A stretch of 8,434 bases of DNA from JBOHHR01 sp050740975 (GCA_050740975.1 JBOIEE010000306.1:1-8434), one strand, 5' to 3'; positions 1 through 6,950 are shown, counted from the stretch's first letter. A program made the numbers and translations. Notes: generated by a model not told the origin, from the letters alone.

Positions 1-268
1 AGCACTATACGCAAGGCCACACAACTATTGCATGTACGTAGTCTTTTTCGTCATGGCCGCCGCCCTCAGACACTTAACCCCTTGATCGATAAGTCACCCC
101 ACGACCGCAGCGACTCTAAAATGTACGCGGAACTGTCAAAGTTGGGTTTAACTCCTGCCACTAGGGCATTTTTGGTCGTTGGAAGGAACTACGAGAGTTG
201 TCCGTACAGGGAATGAAGCACTCCACGCAAGCGTTCAACCCTCATCCTCGCTAAAAGGAGCTTGCCAC
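1..268. other. Left-edge region without a convincing gene
   Basis: This stretch lies downstream of cca. The only open frame of note is a 62-codon plus-strand run at 28-216. It would need a TTG start, or an internal ATG at 121, and neither has a recognisable Shine-Dalgarno sequence. Its product matches no family I know and has no signal peptide or membrane segment. I see no tRNA or clear rho-independent terminator for the cca operon in it. It is best treated as intergenic DNA. Confidence 0.5.
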
Positions 269-1504
269 TCATACCGGCTCTCCGTGTGAGCGCTGCTCAC
301 GCAGCGCCTCCGTTATCGCCTCTAAGCGCAGCCTGGCGATTGCTTCCGCGATCTGGGAGCCTTCGAGTCCTTTTTCTACCAGCTTTTTGGCATCGACCCG
401 GCTCGCAGCATGAAAAACATCGAGAAACCGCGGCCCTTGGGGATAGGGCTTATCCTCCAGGCCCTTGCGTCCTTGGGCGTCGGCCTGACAAGCGAGCAGG
501 AATCGCTGAAACCGCTCCGGCTTGCGGAAGGCATCCAGCGCTTTCAGGGTGTCCAGAACGGTCCCGGGGCGCAGTTCTGCTAAACGGTGGCAATGGGAGT
601 GATAGCGCGCCACGAGCTTGGCTAGATCGCGGTATTCGTTGGGAATGCGATAGCGGCGGCATAGCGCGTCGATCAATACTGAGCTACGCAACTCGTGGCC
701 CTTGTGGCTGGGCCACTCGTCCTTCGGGGTAGTTCCCTTGCCCAGATCATGGACCAAAGCGGCAAACCGCACCCGGGTATCATCGCTTAAGCGCGTGGCT
801 TGGTCCAAGACCATCAACACATGCACCCCGGTATCGATTTCAGGGTGGTAACGCGGTGGTTGGGGGACTCCAAAAAGCGCGTCGATCTCGGGGAAGAGCG
901 AGCGCAGCGCTTCGCATTCTTGCAGCACTTCGAAGAACCGCCGCGCTTGCTTCTCGCCCAAAGCTCTTTCCAACTCCAACCACACCCGCTCGGGGACCAG
1001 CGCGTCGACCTCCCCCGCGCACACCATGTCGCGCATCAGGGTGAGCGTCTCATCGGCCACCGTGAACCCGAACCGAGCGGCGAAACGCGCCACCCGCAAG
1101 ATCCGCACCGGGTCTTCGACAAAAGCCTCCGAGACATGGCGCAGCACGCCTTGGCGCAGATCTTCCAGACCGCCAAAAGGGTCGATAAGCCGGCCGGTTT
1201 CATCCTCGGCCATGGCGTTAATGGTGAGATCGCGGCGCTGCAGATCGTCTTCCAAGTTGACCTCGAGAGAGGCCGTGAATTCGAAACCCTTGTAACCCGG
1301 CGCGACTTTGCGCTCGGTGCGCGCCAAGGCGTATTCTTCGTGCGTTTGCGGATGCAGAAAAACTGGAAACTCTGCCCCGACCCGCTTATAACCCAGGGCG
1401 ATGAGCTGTTCCGGTGTAGCCCCAACGACCACCCAGTCGCGGTCGATCACAGGTCGACCGAGGAGCTTATCGCGAACGGCTCCCCCGACCTGATAGAGCT
1501 TCAC
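269..1504 (-). CDS. cca: CCA-adding enzyme (tRNA nucleotidyltransferase) with HD domain
   Basis: The enzyme adds or repairs the 3'-CCA end of tRNAs in the cytoplasm. At 411 residues it is the length of the E. coli protein (412) and follows it closely throughout. The N-terminus carries the class II nucleotidyltransferase signature: VGGAVRD (6-12), then the metal-binding acids in DRD (Asp21, Asp23). Next come the HPQTHEEYALARTERK block, RRDLTINAMA, and the EDPVRILRVARFAARFGF region. The C-terminal half has HPEIDTGVH and the HD motif LVHDLGKG, as in gammaproteobacterial multifunctional Cca with phosphatase and phosphodiesterase activity. The frame is open upstream to 1636, but similarity begins exactly at the GTG at 1502-1504, which overlaps the TGA of the upstream SDR gene (GTGA). 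I see no good independent ribosome-binding site, so translational coupling is likely. Function is very secure; the start is well supported. Confidence 0.96.
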   Translation of the reverse strand: MKLYQVGGAVRDKLLGRPVIDRDWVVVGATPEQLIALGYKRVGAEFPVFLHPQTHEEYALARTERKVAPGYKGFEFTASLEVNLEDDLQRRDLTINAMAEDETGRLIDPFGGLEDLRQGVLRHVSEAFVEDPVRILRVARFAARFGFTVADETLTLMRDMVCAGEVDALVPERVWLELERALGEKQARRFFEVLQECEALRSLFPEIDALFGVPQPPRYHPEIDTGVHVLMVLDQATRLSDDTRVRFAALVHDLGKGTTPKDEWPSHKGHELRSSVLIDALCRRYRIPNEYRDLAKLVARYHSHCHRLAELRPGTVLDTLKALDAFRKPERFQRFLLACQADAQGRKGLEDKPYPQGPRFLDVFHAASRVDAKKLVEKGLEGSQIAEAIARLRLEAITEALREQRSHGEPV

Positions 1505-2469
1505 CGCCGTCGAGCTGCGCTGCGAAAATCCGCATAATCCGCACGTGTTCCACCCTTTCCTAGGTAGCGCGGCACCACCGACTCTAAAGAAGTCGGCTCG
1601 ATATTCAATTGCTGCAAGCCTTTGTCGCCGCGGCACACGCTATCGACTTGCAATGAACGGTAATTGTCGAGCGAGAACGGCTTTCCCGGTACCCGTTCCA
1701 TCCACCCCGCCAGACGGTGTGAAGTCTCGTCTGGTAGCGGGACGATGCGCCGGCGCACCCCGATCAACTCTGCTGTGTATTGCACCAGATCAAGCAGCAG
1801 GTAGCGCCGTGGCCCACAAAGCTCATAGCTCGCTCCGGCAGCAGCAGGGATCTCTAAGGCTGTAACAAAAGCCTGTGCGACATCTCCGACATATACCGGG
1901 GCGAATCGGGCGAAAGGGCAGGTCAGGGGAAAGAAGTAGGGAGCCAAGCGCAGCAGCCGCGCGAACCGATTGAAAAAGCTATCTTCCGGACCGAAGATCA
2001 CCGATGGCCGAAAAATGCTGAATTGGAGTCCGGCTTTGCCGGCCTCGCGGATGATGTTTTCCGCTTCGCCTTTGCTCTGTAGGTAATGGCTCGCGCCAGT
2101 TTGGGCATCGGCGTTTAAGGCGCTCATGTGCAACAAGCGCCGGATCCCCGTCTTGTCACAGGCCTGGATAAGCTTGCGCGGCAGCTCCGCATGGACGTGC
2201 TGGAACTCAGTCCCGTCATCGCCCCGTTCGTTCAAGATCCCCACCAGGTTAATCACCGCTTCGCAGTCCCGTAACGGTGTTTCCAGGACCGCCGGGTCGT
2301 GGATATCGGCTTCGATCAGATCTACGCTTGGCATCATCCACAGCGTGCGCCCGTGTTCGCGGCTGCGGGTCAGGGCGCGTACCCGGTAGCCCAGGCGCGT
2401 AAGGCGGTTGGCGATATGGGTACCAACAAAGCCCGTGCCTCCTAATAGGAGGACGATCTTGGATTTCAT
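1501..2469 (-). CDS. NDUFA9-like NAD(P)-binding SDR family protein
   Basis: This 322-residue protein is an atypical extended short-chain dehydrogenase of the group annotated as 'complex I NDUFA9 subunit family'. The N-terminus is a beta strand followed by the nucleotide-binding glycine motif GGTGFVG (residues 10-16). A Ser-Tyr-Lys set is visible: Ser116 in HMSALNA, and Tyr129 with Lys133 in YLQSK. The FRPSVIFGPED block and a YELCGPRRY segment typical of the group follow. Family members bind NAD(P), but the substrate is not known. NDUFA9 in mitochondria is an accessory subunit of complex I, and a quinone or respiratory link in bacteria is only inferred. The frame is open upstream to 2724; the ATG at 2467-2469 is preferred because it has GGAG 5 nt upstream and the Rossmann strand begins there. 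It is the first gene of an operon with cca. Confidence 0.92.
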   Translation of the reverse strand: MKSKIVLLLGGTGFVGTHIANRLTRLGYRVRALTRSREHGRTLWMMPSVDLIEADIHDPAVLETPLRDCEAVINLVGILNERGDDGTEFQHVHAELPRKLIQACDKTGIRRLLHMSALNADAQTGASHYLQSKGEAENIIREAGKAGLQFSIFRPSVIFGPEDSFFNRFARLLRLAPYFFPLTCPFARFAPVYVGDVAQAFVTALEIPAAAGASYELCGPRRYLLLDLVQYTAELIGVRRRIVPLPDETSHRLAGWMERVPGKPFSLDNYRSLQVDSVCRGDKGLQQLNIEPTSLESVVPRYLGKGGTRADYADFRSAARRR

Positions 2470-2474
2470 ACTGA

Positions 2475-2478
2475 CTCC
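2475..2478 (-). promoter_or_regulatory. Ribosome-binding site of the SDR gene
   Basis: The minus strand reads GGAG, 5 nt before the ATG at 2467-2469. It decides the start against the much longer open frame that continues to 2724. Confidence 0.7.
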
Positions 2479-2553
2479 ACTGTCGAAATACTTTAGCACG
2501 GAATTTTCCCATCGCTCAGCACGAACACCAACTCCTTTAGGGGCGGCGGTCGT

Positions 2554-2559
2554 TACAAT
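2554..2559 (+). promoter_or_regulatory. Possible -10 box for the TauE-like/CULT unit
   Basis: TACAAT matches the sigma-70 -10 consensus at 5 of 6 positions and sits 21 nt before the ATG at 2581. No convincing -35 hexamer is found 16-18 nt upstream, so this is a weak call. The 111-bp divergent gap (2470-2580) must also serve the SDR-cca operon on the other strand. Confidence 0.25.
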
Positions 2560-2580
2560 AGCCGTGATGGGAACTGTGGA

Positions 2581-3363
2581 ATGGTAGCTTTGGCCTATCT
2601 TGGCTTGGGCGCCGTAGCGGGCGTGCTTGCCGGATTGTTGGGGATCGGCGGTGGCTTGGTGATCGTCCCGGCCCTTTTTTTCTTGTTTAGCGCCCAAGGG
2701 TTTTCCGAACAAATCGTGATGCACCTTGCGGTTGGCAGCTCTTTAGCCACGGTGGTGCTCACCGCGCTCGCCTCGAGCTACGCCCATCACACCCGAGGCG
2801 CGGTGTTGTGGCCTGTGGTGGCCGTGCTGGCACCAGGGATCGTGCTAGGGGGTTTGGGTGGTGCCGCTGTCGCCGATCGGCTTCCGACGCCGACGTTACG
2901 CCTGGTTTTTGCCGTATTCGAGTTACTGGTCGCGGCACAACTTGCGTTTAGCGCCCGCGCTGCACCACAGCGCGGCTTACCCAGTTGGGCCGGGATGACA
3001 GGTGTCGGCAGCATGATCGGCGCCCTGTCGGCGATCATGGGGATAGGCGGCGGCACGCTTACGGTGCCGTTCCTGGTGTGGTGTAACGTGGGAATGCGGG
3101 TAGCGGTTGCGACCTCCGCGGCCTGTGGCCTGCCCATCGCCTTGGCCGGTTCGTTGGGGTTCATGACCGCGGGATGGGATAACCCGCAACTGCCAGCGTT
3201 GGCGAGCGGCTACGTGTACTGGCCGGCCGTTCTTGGGATAGCAGCCACTAGCGTGCCGTGCGCGCCCTTGGGGGCACGTCTTACTCATACTCTTCCAGTG
3301 GAGATATTACAGCGCTTGTTCGCTGTCTTGCTCGCGTTCATCGGTCTACGGATGTTGGTATAA
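2581..3363 (+). CDS. TSUP family anion permease (TauE/SafE-type exporter)
   Basis: This is a 260-residue inner-membrane protein with about seven or eight hydrophobic segments. It shows the internal duplication of the TSUP (TauE/SafE, formerly DUF81) family. The first repeat opens with GLLGIGGGLVIVPALFF (residues 18-34), the second with AIMGIGGGTLTVPFLVW near 150-167, and each carries the glycine-rich GIGGG-xx-(V/T)P signature. Characterised relatives move sulfite, sulfoacetate or other small organosulfur anions. The substrate here cannot be read from sequence; a sulfur compound would fit the suspected lifestyle but is inference. The ATG at 2581 has GGGA 8 nt upstream; the earlier ATG at 2566 runs into a stop after six codons. 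The CULT-domain gene follows after 16 nt, so the two probably share a transcript. Confidence 0.92.
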   Translation: MVALAYLGLGAVAGVLAGLLGIGGGLVIVPALFFLFSAQGFSEQIVMHLAVGSSLATVVLTALASSYAHHTRGAVLWPVVAVLAPGIVLGGLGGAAVADRLPTPTLRLVFAVFELLVAAQLAFSARAAPQRGLPSWAGMTGVGSMIGALSAIMGIGGGTLTVPFLVWCNVGMRVAVATSAACGLPIALAGSLGFMTAGWDNPQLPALASGYVYWPAVLGIAATSVPCAPLGARLTHTLPVEILQRLFAVLLAFIGLRMLV

Positions 3364-3370
3364 GAGGGGG
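3364..3370 (+). promoter_or_regulatory. Ribosome-binding site of the CULT-domain gene
   Basis: The purine run GAGGGGG lies right after the stop of the TauE-like gene and about 9 nt before the GTG at 3380. It supports the GTG start and fits a co-transcribed pair. Confidence 0.55.
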
Positions 3371-3379
3371 GCTAGTCTG

Positions 3380-3745
3380 GTGCTCGATGTGTCTTCTCAC
3401 GATGGGGTATCCCCGGAGCAACGCGCGGCCGAGACCCATGACAAAGAGCCTCTGCGCTGCGCCGTCTGCGGGCATGCCATCACCTACGAAGCGCAGCGCA
3501 TCTCGGTGCAGGGCTCCCATGAGCACTTGCGTCGAAATCCCCAGGGTCTGAGCTTTCGCTTTGGGTGTTTCGCCTGGGCGCCCGGTTGCGGAAAGGTAGG
3601 AGAAGCCTCCTCGGAACATACCTGGTTCCCCGGTTTCAGTTGGCGGATCGCCGCCTGCGCACAATGCGGAGAGCACCTGGGCTGGAGTTTCAGCGGACCT
3701 AAAGGGGAGGGATTTTACGGTTTGATCTTGGCGCGGTTGGTCTAA
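3380..3745 (+). CDS. Stand-alone CULT-domain protein (cereblon thalidomide-binding domain homologue)
   Basis: This 121-residue protein is a single CULT domain after about 24 flexible residues. Zinc ligands are CAVC (Cys27, Cys30) and CAQC (Cys93, Cys96). The segment SEHTWFPGFSWRIAACAQC closely resembles human cereblon. The aromatic cage is complete: Trp82, Trp88 and Trp102 have the spacing of human W380, W386 and W400, with His80 at the H378 position and Phe104 at F402. It also resembles the small bacterial CULT protein MsCI4 of Magnetospirillum gryphiswaldense in length and in the HEH-xxxNPxG and GLI-xxRL blocks. CULT pockets bind uracil-like and cyclic imide ligands; in eukaryotic cereblon, C-terminal cyclic imides act as degrons. 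There is no signal peptide, so it is likely cytoplasmic. No Lon-like domain is fused. The bacterial role is unknown. The start is a GTG 16 nt after the TauE-like gene. Confidence 0.9.
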   Translation: MLDVSSHDGVSPEQRAAETHDKEPLRCAVCGHAITYEAQRISVQGSHEHLRRNPQGLSFRFGCFAWAPGCGKVGEASSEHTWFPGFSWRIAACAQCGEHLGWSFSGPKGEGFYGLILARLV

Positions 3746-3900
3746 TGGACGGGTTGTTCATATTATCGACACGCCGCCATGACCATAACCGCACCGGCGA
3801 TTGTGTCAAGGTAACGTCGCGCCTGTCCGCCATTTTCGATAAACTCGCTCGATTCTTTCTTTCATTCGGGGTTGTTCCTCTAACCGCGACCGGAACACCA
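3746..3900 (+). other. Leader between the CULT gene and nhaD
   Basis: The antiporter frame is open back to an ATG overlapping the CULT stop by one base, but this 155-nt stretch is unlikely to be coding. It would encode 52 residues with no family resemblance in front of a normal signal peptide. It contains a possible stem: GACAC-GCCG (3768-3776) pairing with CGGC (3795-3798) and GTGTC (3803-3807), with a 4-nt bulge. I could not match it to any riboswitch class I know. No clear promoter was found. Confidence 0.45.
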
Positions 3901-5364
3901 ATGCCAAGAACGATCAGCTCACACCCCCATTCCCTGACCGCACATATCGTCGCCCTTTGCGCCTGTTTCTTGCCGCTAGCCGTGCACGCCGCGGACGCGC
4001 CGATGACGGGCCGCGTGCCCGATCTCACCGGAACGATATTCGGTTTCGCCGCGCTTGCGATCTTCCTCATCGCGTACGGGCTGGTCATCGCCGAGGAGTT
4101 CATTCATCTGCGTAAATCCAAGTCCGTCCTGGTCGCGGCGGGAGCAATCTGGGTGCTCGCCGCGATCGCCTATTCCCGTGCAAATATTCCGGGCGCAGCG
4201 GAGCTGTTGCGTCACAACCTTGAAGAATATGGCGAATTGCTGCTGTTTCTGCTCGCCGCGATGACGTTCGTGAACACACTTGAGGAGCGCAACATCTTCC
4301 GGGCACTGCGCGACTGGCTGATCGCATGCGGCTTCACGTTGCGCGTCGTGTTCTGGGTCACGGGATCGCTCGCGTTCTTTCTTTCTCCCGTTCTCGACAA
4401 CCTGACGACGGCGCTGGTCATGGGTGCCGTCGTGCTCTCGGTTGGCGCGGGTCATCCGCGCTTTATCGCCCTGGCGTGCATCAACGTCGTCGTCGCCGCC
4501 AACGCGGGCGGCGCCTTCAGCCCCTTCGGCGATATCACGACATTGATGGTCTGGCAAAAAGGAGTCCTCAAGTTCACGGAATTCTTCGCATTGTTCGCGC
4601 CGTCCGTCATCAACTGGCTGGTGCCCGCCGTGGCGATGAGTTTCGCCGTTTCGCACACATCGCCCCAACGACAAGGCGCACGAACTGAAGTCAAGCCGGG
4701 CGGGTACATTGTCATGCTGCTCTTCGCTCTCACCATCGTGATGACCGTGTCCATGCATACCTTCCTGCATTTGCCGCCGTTTCTCGGCATGATGACCGGC
4801 CTCGGATTGCTGACGATCTATGGGTATTTCATTCGACGCAGGGAAATTCGCGATTTCGGTGATGCGGAAGCGCCGGAGGTGGCCGCGCTGCAGGTGCCGC
4901 AGGGCTTCAAGCCGGCCAAGAAGCCGTTCGACATCTTCATCAGCATGAAGCGTGTCGAGTGGGACACCCTCATGTTTTTCTACGGCGTCGTCATCTCCGT
5001 GGGCGGCCTGGGAGCGCTTGGCTACCTTGCCATGCTCGCGCAATCAACGTATGCCGACCTCGGCCCGACGACGGCGAATATCCTTGTTGGCATCGCCTCG
5101 GCAATCGTGGACAACATACCTATTATGTTCGCCGTGCTCAGCATGAATCCGGAAATGTCCCACGGCCAGTGGTTGCTCGTGACACTGACCGCCGGCGTCG
5201 GCGGCTCGCTACTGTCGATCGGCTCCGCGGCAGGCGTGGCGCTTATGGGTCAGGCCCGCGGCGTATACACTTTTTTCATTCACCTCCGTTGGACGTGGGC
5301 GATCGCGCTCGGCTATGCGCTCAGCATATGGGTGCACATGGCACTCAATCGTTCCTTGTTCTAA
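3901..5364 (+). CDS. nhaD: NhaD-type Na+/H+ antiporter
   Basis: This is a polytopic inner-membrane antiporter that expels Na+ (and often Li+) in exchange for protons, giving salt and alkali tolerance. From the ATG at 3901 it has 487 residues, in the normal range for NhaD. Residues 1-30 form a signal-peptide-like segment (basic start, hydrophobic core, ending AVHA before ADAP), common in NhaD proteins and the main reason for choosing this start over the ATG at 3745. Family blocks in order are AEEFIHLRKSK, SPVLDNLTTALVMGAV (from residue 162), ANAGGAFSPFGDIT (from 200), WQKGVL, VEWDTLMFFYGVV, SAIVDNIPIMFAVLSMNP and GSLLSIGSAAGVALMG. Asp in LDN and VDN within membrane segments are likely ion-binding residues. 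A weak GGA lies 6 nt upstream. It may be read with the upstream pair or from its own promoter. Confidence 0.93.
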   Translation: MPRTISSHPHSLTAHIVALCACFLPLAVHAADAPMTGRVPDLTGTIFGFAALAIFLIAYGLVIAEEFIHLRKSKSVLVAAGAIWVLAAIAYSRANIPGAAELLRHNLEEYGELLLFLLAAMTFVNTLEERNIFRALRDWLIACGFTLRVVFWVTGSLAFFLSPVLDNLTTALVMGAVVLSVGAGHPRFIALACINVVVAANAGGAFSPFGDITTLMVWQKGVLKFTEFFALFAPSVINWLVPAVAMSFAVSHTSPQRQGARTEVKPGGYIVMLLFALTIVMTVSMHTFLHLPPFLGMMTGLGLLTIYGYFIRRREIRDFGDAEAPEVAALQVPQGFKPAKKPFDIFISMKRVEWDTLMFFYGVVISVGGLGALGYLAMLAQSTYADLGPTTANILVGIASAIVDNIPIMFAVLSMNPEMSHGQWLLVTLTAGVGGSLLSIGSAAGVALMGQARGVYTFFIHLRWTWAIALGYALSIWVHMALNRSLF

Positions 5365-5531
5365 CCCGTGGACAAGCCAGTCATGGCTGCGGACGCCGCG
5401 AGAGGTTTTGTCAATGATCGATCCGGGCAGTCCTTCGACTCATAAGGGGGTATTGTCCGGCCTAGATGGTTCCTTTCGGTGGGCAAACACCCTTGGCGCA
5501 GGATTCAAGCTAGAGCGCGCGCGACGGCGTT
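5365..5531. other. Convergent gap between nhaD and the AraC gene
   Basis: This 167-bp tail-to-tail region should hold terminators for both genes. Two short hairpins follow nhaD: AGCCA/TGGCT with a 4-nt loop (5375-5388), and GCGG/CCGC with a 3-nt loop (5389-5399). Four T residues follow after a few bases. They are weak for rho-independent terminators. No gene is seen. Confidence 0.35.
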
Positions 5532-6629
5532 TCACGCGCTGTTCCCTAATTGTTCCGTGCGCTCGTTTTCGTAGCCACCTAACCCTTGCGAGCGGTAGTC
5601 ACTCGGAGAGGCGCCGGTCCATCGTTTGAAAGCTCGCGAAAAGTTGCCCGTTTCCGAAAAACCGAGCAAATAAGCGATCTCGCTTATCGCAAGATCGGGT
5701 TGCTTAAGATACCGTTGTGCCAGCTCACGGCGTGTGTCTTCGAGGACAGCGTTAAACGTGGTGCCTGCTTCGTTCAGTCTGCGTTGTAGTGTTCTTGGGC
5801 TCACGTGGAGCGCATTTGCGATGCTCACCGCCGTGGTCTGGCCAGCGGGGAGCTGTTCCACTAACTTGGCTCTGACCTGAGGGACGATCTCTGTGCGATC
5901 CAGCCTCGCGAGGTAGTCTAGAAGGACCTTGTGCGACGCCCTTTCGAGCTCAGGATTTCCGGTCGGCAACGGTGCTCTCAGGGCCGCTTTATCGAAAAAC
6001 AGAACGTTCTGTGGCGCTTCATAATCGATGGGTGCACGGAAGTACCGTGCCAGTACCGCAGCACATGACGGTCTTGGTCTGCGCATGGTAACGCGCAGCG
6101 GTGCAAAATCGGCACCGGCACTGATGCGGCACGCGTTCACCACCCATGCTAGCGAGGCATCGATCGCCTCATCGCGCACCTCAACATGGTGCATCAAGGT
6201 CCAGCGAAACTCCTCCGTGGTCTCTTCTAGGCTCACCTTAGCGGCGGTGCTGACCAGTCGGGCATAACGGGTGGTGCGTTCGAAAGCATCGAGCAAGCTT
6301 TGACTCGCCATCCAGGCATAGCCCAAGGCATGCATCGTCGTGGGATGCCAGAACTCAACGACCCGCAGACCGAAACAAGGGTCCTGTGTGGCTTGCACGG
6401 CGTGGGCCCACAGCCGCTGCATCCCTGCCACGGGGTAGCGGGCATTGGCATCATAGAGCCTGTCCGGATCAAGGCCCGCCCGCCGAAAAATCGCCCGGCT
6501 GTCGTGTCCCTTGCTGTCGAGCGCCTTCGCGATGGGGAGGGCCCAGGACGAGATGGTCGTGAATTCGCGCGGTGCTCTCAAGGTTCTCTTATTCTCCCTG
6601 GCTCGAACTGTGTTGACTACCTTAGTCAT
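5532..6629 (-). CDS. AraC family transcriptional regulator with arabinose-binding-type N-domain
   Basis: This is a cytoplasmic DNA-binding regulator of 365 residues from the preferred ATG. Residues from about 25 to 205 fit the ligand-sensing N-domain found in the OruR/ArgR-like AraC group (Arabinose_bd type): SSWALPIAKALDSKGHDSRA near the start, then PVAGMQRLWAHAVQATQDPCFGLR and the MHALGYAWMAS block. The C-terminal part (about 262-346) is a canonical double helix-turn-helix: SIANALHVSPRTLQRRL, then ISEIAYLLGFSETGNFSRAFKRWTGASPSDYR. The frame is open to a GTG at 6647, but the ATG at 6629 has AGGGAA 9 nt upstream. The effector and target genes are unknown; neighbours are convergent nhaD and divergent csrA, neither an obvious target. 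Regulators of this group often control nearby catabolic genes, none of which is visible here. Confidence 0.93.
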   Translation of the reverse strand: MTKVVNTVRARENKRTLRAPREFTTISSWALPIAKALDSKGHDSRAIFRRAGLDPDRLYDANARYPVAGMQRLWAHAVQATQDPCFGLRVVEFWHPTTMHALGYAWMASQSLLDAFERTTRYARLVSTAAKVSLEETTEEFRWTLMHHVEVRDEAIDASLAWVVNACRISAGADFAPLRVTMRRPRPSCAAVLARYFRAPIDYEAPQNVLFFDKAALRAPLPTGNPELERASHKVLLDYLARLDRTEIVPQVRAKLVEQLPAGQTTAVSIANALHVSPRTLQRRLNEAGTTFNAVLEDTRRELAQRYLKQPDLAISEIAYLLGFSETGNFSRAFKRWTGASPSDYRSQGLGGYENERTEQLGNSA

Positions 6630-6809
6630 CGCCACAACTTCCCTCACACGAGTTCACATTCTGTCGTCGGCGCGCTGCAGCATTGTCCCTCGATTGACCC
6701 TGCGCCGCAATCAGTCACGGCCCAGCGCGTTTTGGCCTTTTGGGATAACCAACTTGGCACTGCGGGATTAACCGACAAGGTCGTACGTCTCTAAAATTTT
6801 TCACGTCCG

Positions 6810-6815
6810 TATAAA
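6810..6815 (+). promoter_or_regulatory. Possible -10 box of csrA
   Basis: TATAAA matches the -10 consensus at 5 of 6 positions and is followed by an A-rich stretch. No good -35 is seen 16-18 nt upstream; a sigma-S-type or activator-dependent promoter is possible. A transcript from here would carry a csrA leader of roughly 220 nt with all four hairpins. Confidence 0.3.
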
Positions 6816-6837
6816 AGAAGCTCCGCGAGGGGGAAAT

Positions 6838-6849
6838 CTTGGTACCAAG
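6838..6849. repeat. 12-bp perfect palindrome upstream of csrA
   Basis: CTTGGTACCAAG is self-complementary without a spacer. It lies about 25 nt downstream of the possible csrA -10 box, where a dimeric repressor could block transcription or where it could pair within the leader. The regulator, if any, is unknown. Confidence 0.5.
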
Positions 6850-6887
6850 GTTCCTTACTGCGGTAGCTCCCTGGGGGGGTAAATGGG

Positions 6888-6916
6888 GCAAAGCAAAAAT
6901 CGCGTTTTTGCTTTGC
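6888..6916 (+). repeat. Perfect 12-bp inverted repeat (hairpin 1 of the csrA leader)
   Basis: GCAAAGCAAAAA (6888-6899) and TTTTTGCTTTGC (6905-6916) are exact reverse complements around the 5-nt loop TCGCG. No T-run follows, so it does not look like an intrinsic terminator for plus-strand transcripts. It could be an RNA stem in the leader or a protein operator. Confidence 0.8.
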
Positions 6917-6918
6917 GA

Positions 6919-6950
6919 TGCGAAAAGTTCCACGGATGGAATTTTTCGCA
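6919..6950 (+). promoter_or_regulatory. Hairpin 2 of the csrA leader with CsrA-type ACGGAT loop
   Basis: The arms at 6919-6931 and 6938-6950 pair over 13 bp with a single G-U pair. The 6-nt loop is ACGGAT. CsrA/RsmA proteins recognise A(N)GGA presented in a hairpin loop, and this loop fits the core exactly. A second ATGGA overlaps the loop and 3' arm (6936-6940). Its position about 90 nt upstream of the csrA start suggests autoregulation; the structure is seen, the function is inferred. Confidence 0.6.

Larger units (their letters stand above)
6630..6887. other. Divergent regulatory gap between the AraC gene and the csrA leader
   Basis: Together with the leader hairpins this makes a 412-bp region without a supported gene. 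It has an AT-rich patch (6791-6816), a 12-bp palindrome (6838-6849) and G tracts: five G at 6829-6833 and seven at 6873-6879. A TTGGCAC at 6754-6760 resembles a -35 or a sigma-54 -24 element but lacks a matching partner. Promoters for csrA and for the AraC gene must lie here. Confidence 0.5.

Noticed and set aside
800..1537. Plus-strand ORF (245 codons) opposite cca
   Set aside because: The minus strand is unmistakably cca; the sense product matches nothing.
2470..2724. 85-codon upstream extension of the SDR protein
   Set aside because: It would overlap the divergent exporter gene, and a good GGAG site supports the internal ATG.
3745..3900. N-terminal extension of NhaD from the ATG overlapping the CULT stop
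   Set aside because: The extra 52 residues have no family resemblance and would bury the signal peptide that starts at the ATG at 3901.
3976..5043. Long minus-strand ORF (355 codons) opposite nhaD
   Set aside because: The product is a charged, His/Arg/Glu-rich shadow of a GC-rich membrane protein gene with no family resemblance.
5375..5410. Rho-independent terminator after nhaD
   Set aside because: The stems are only 4-5 bp and the T-run is short and displaced, so I list them only as weak hairpins.
6754..6775. Sigma-54-like promoter starting TTGGCAC
   Set aside because: The -24 part fits, but the required GC of the -12 element is absent at the right spacing.
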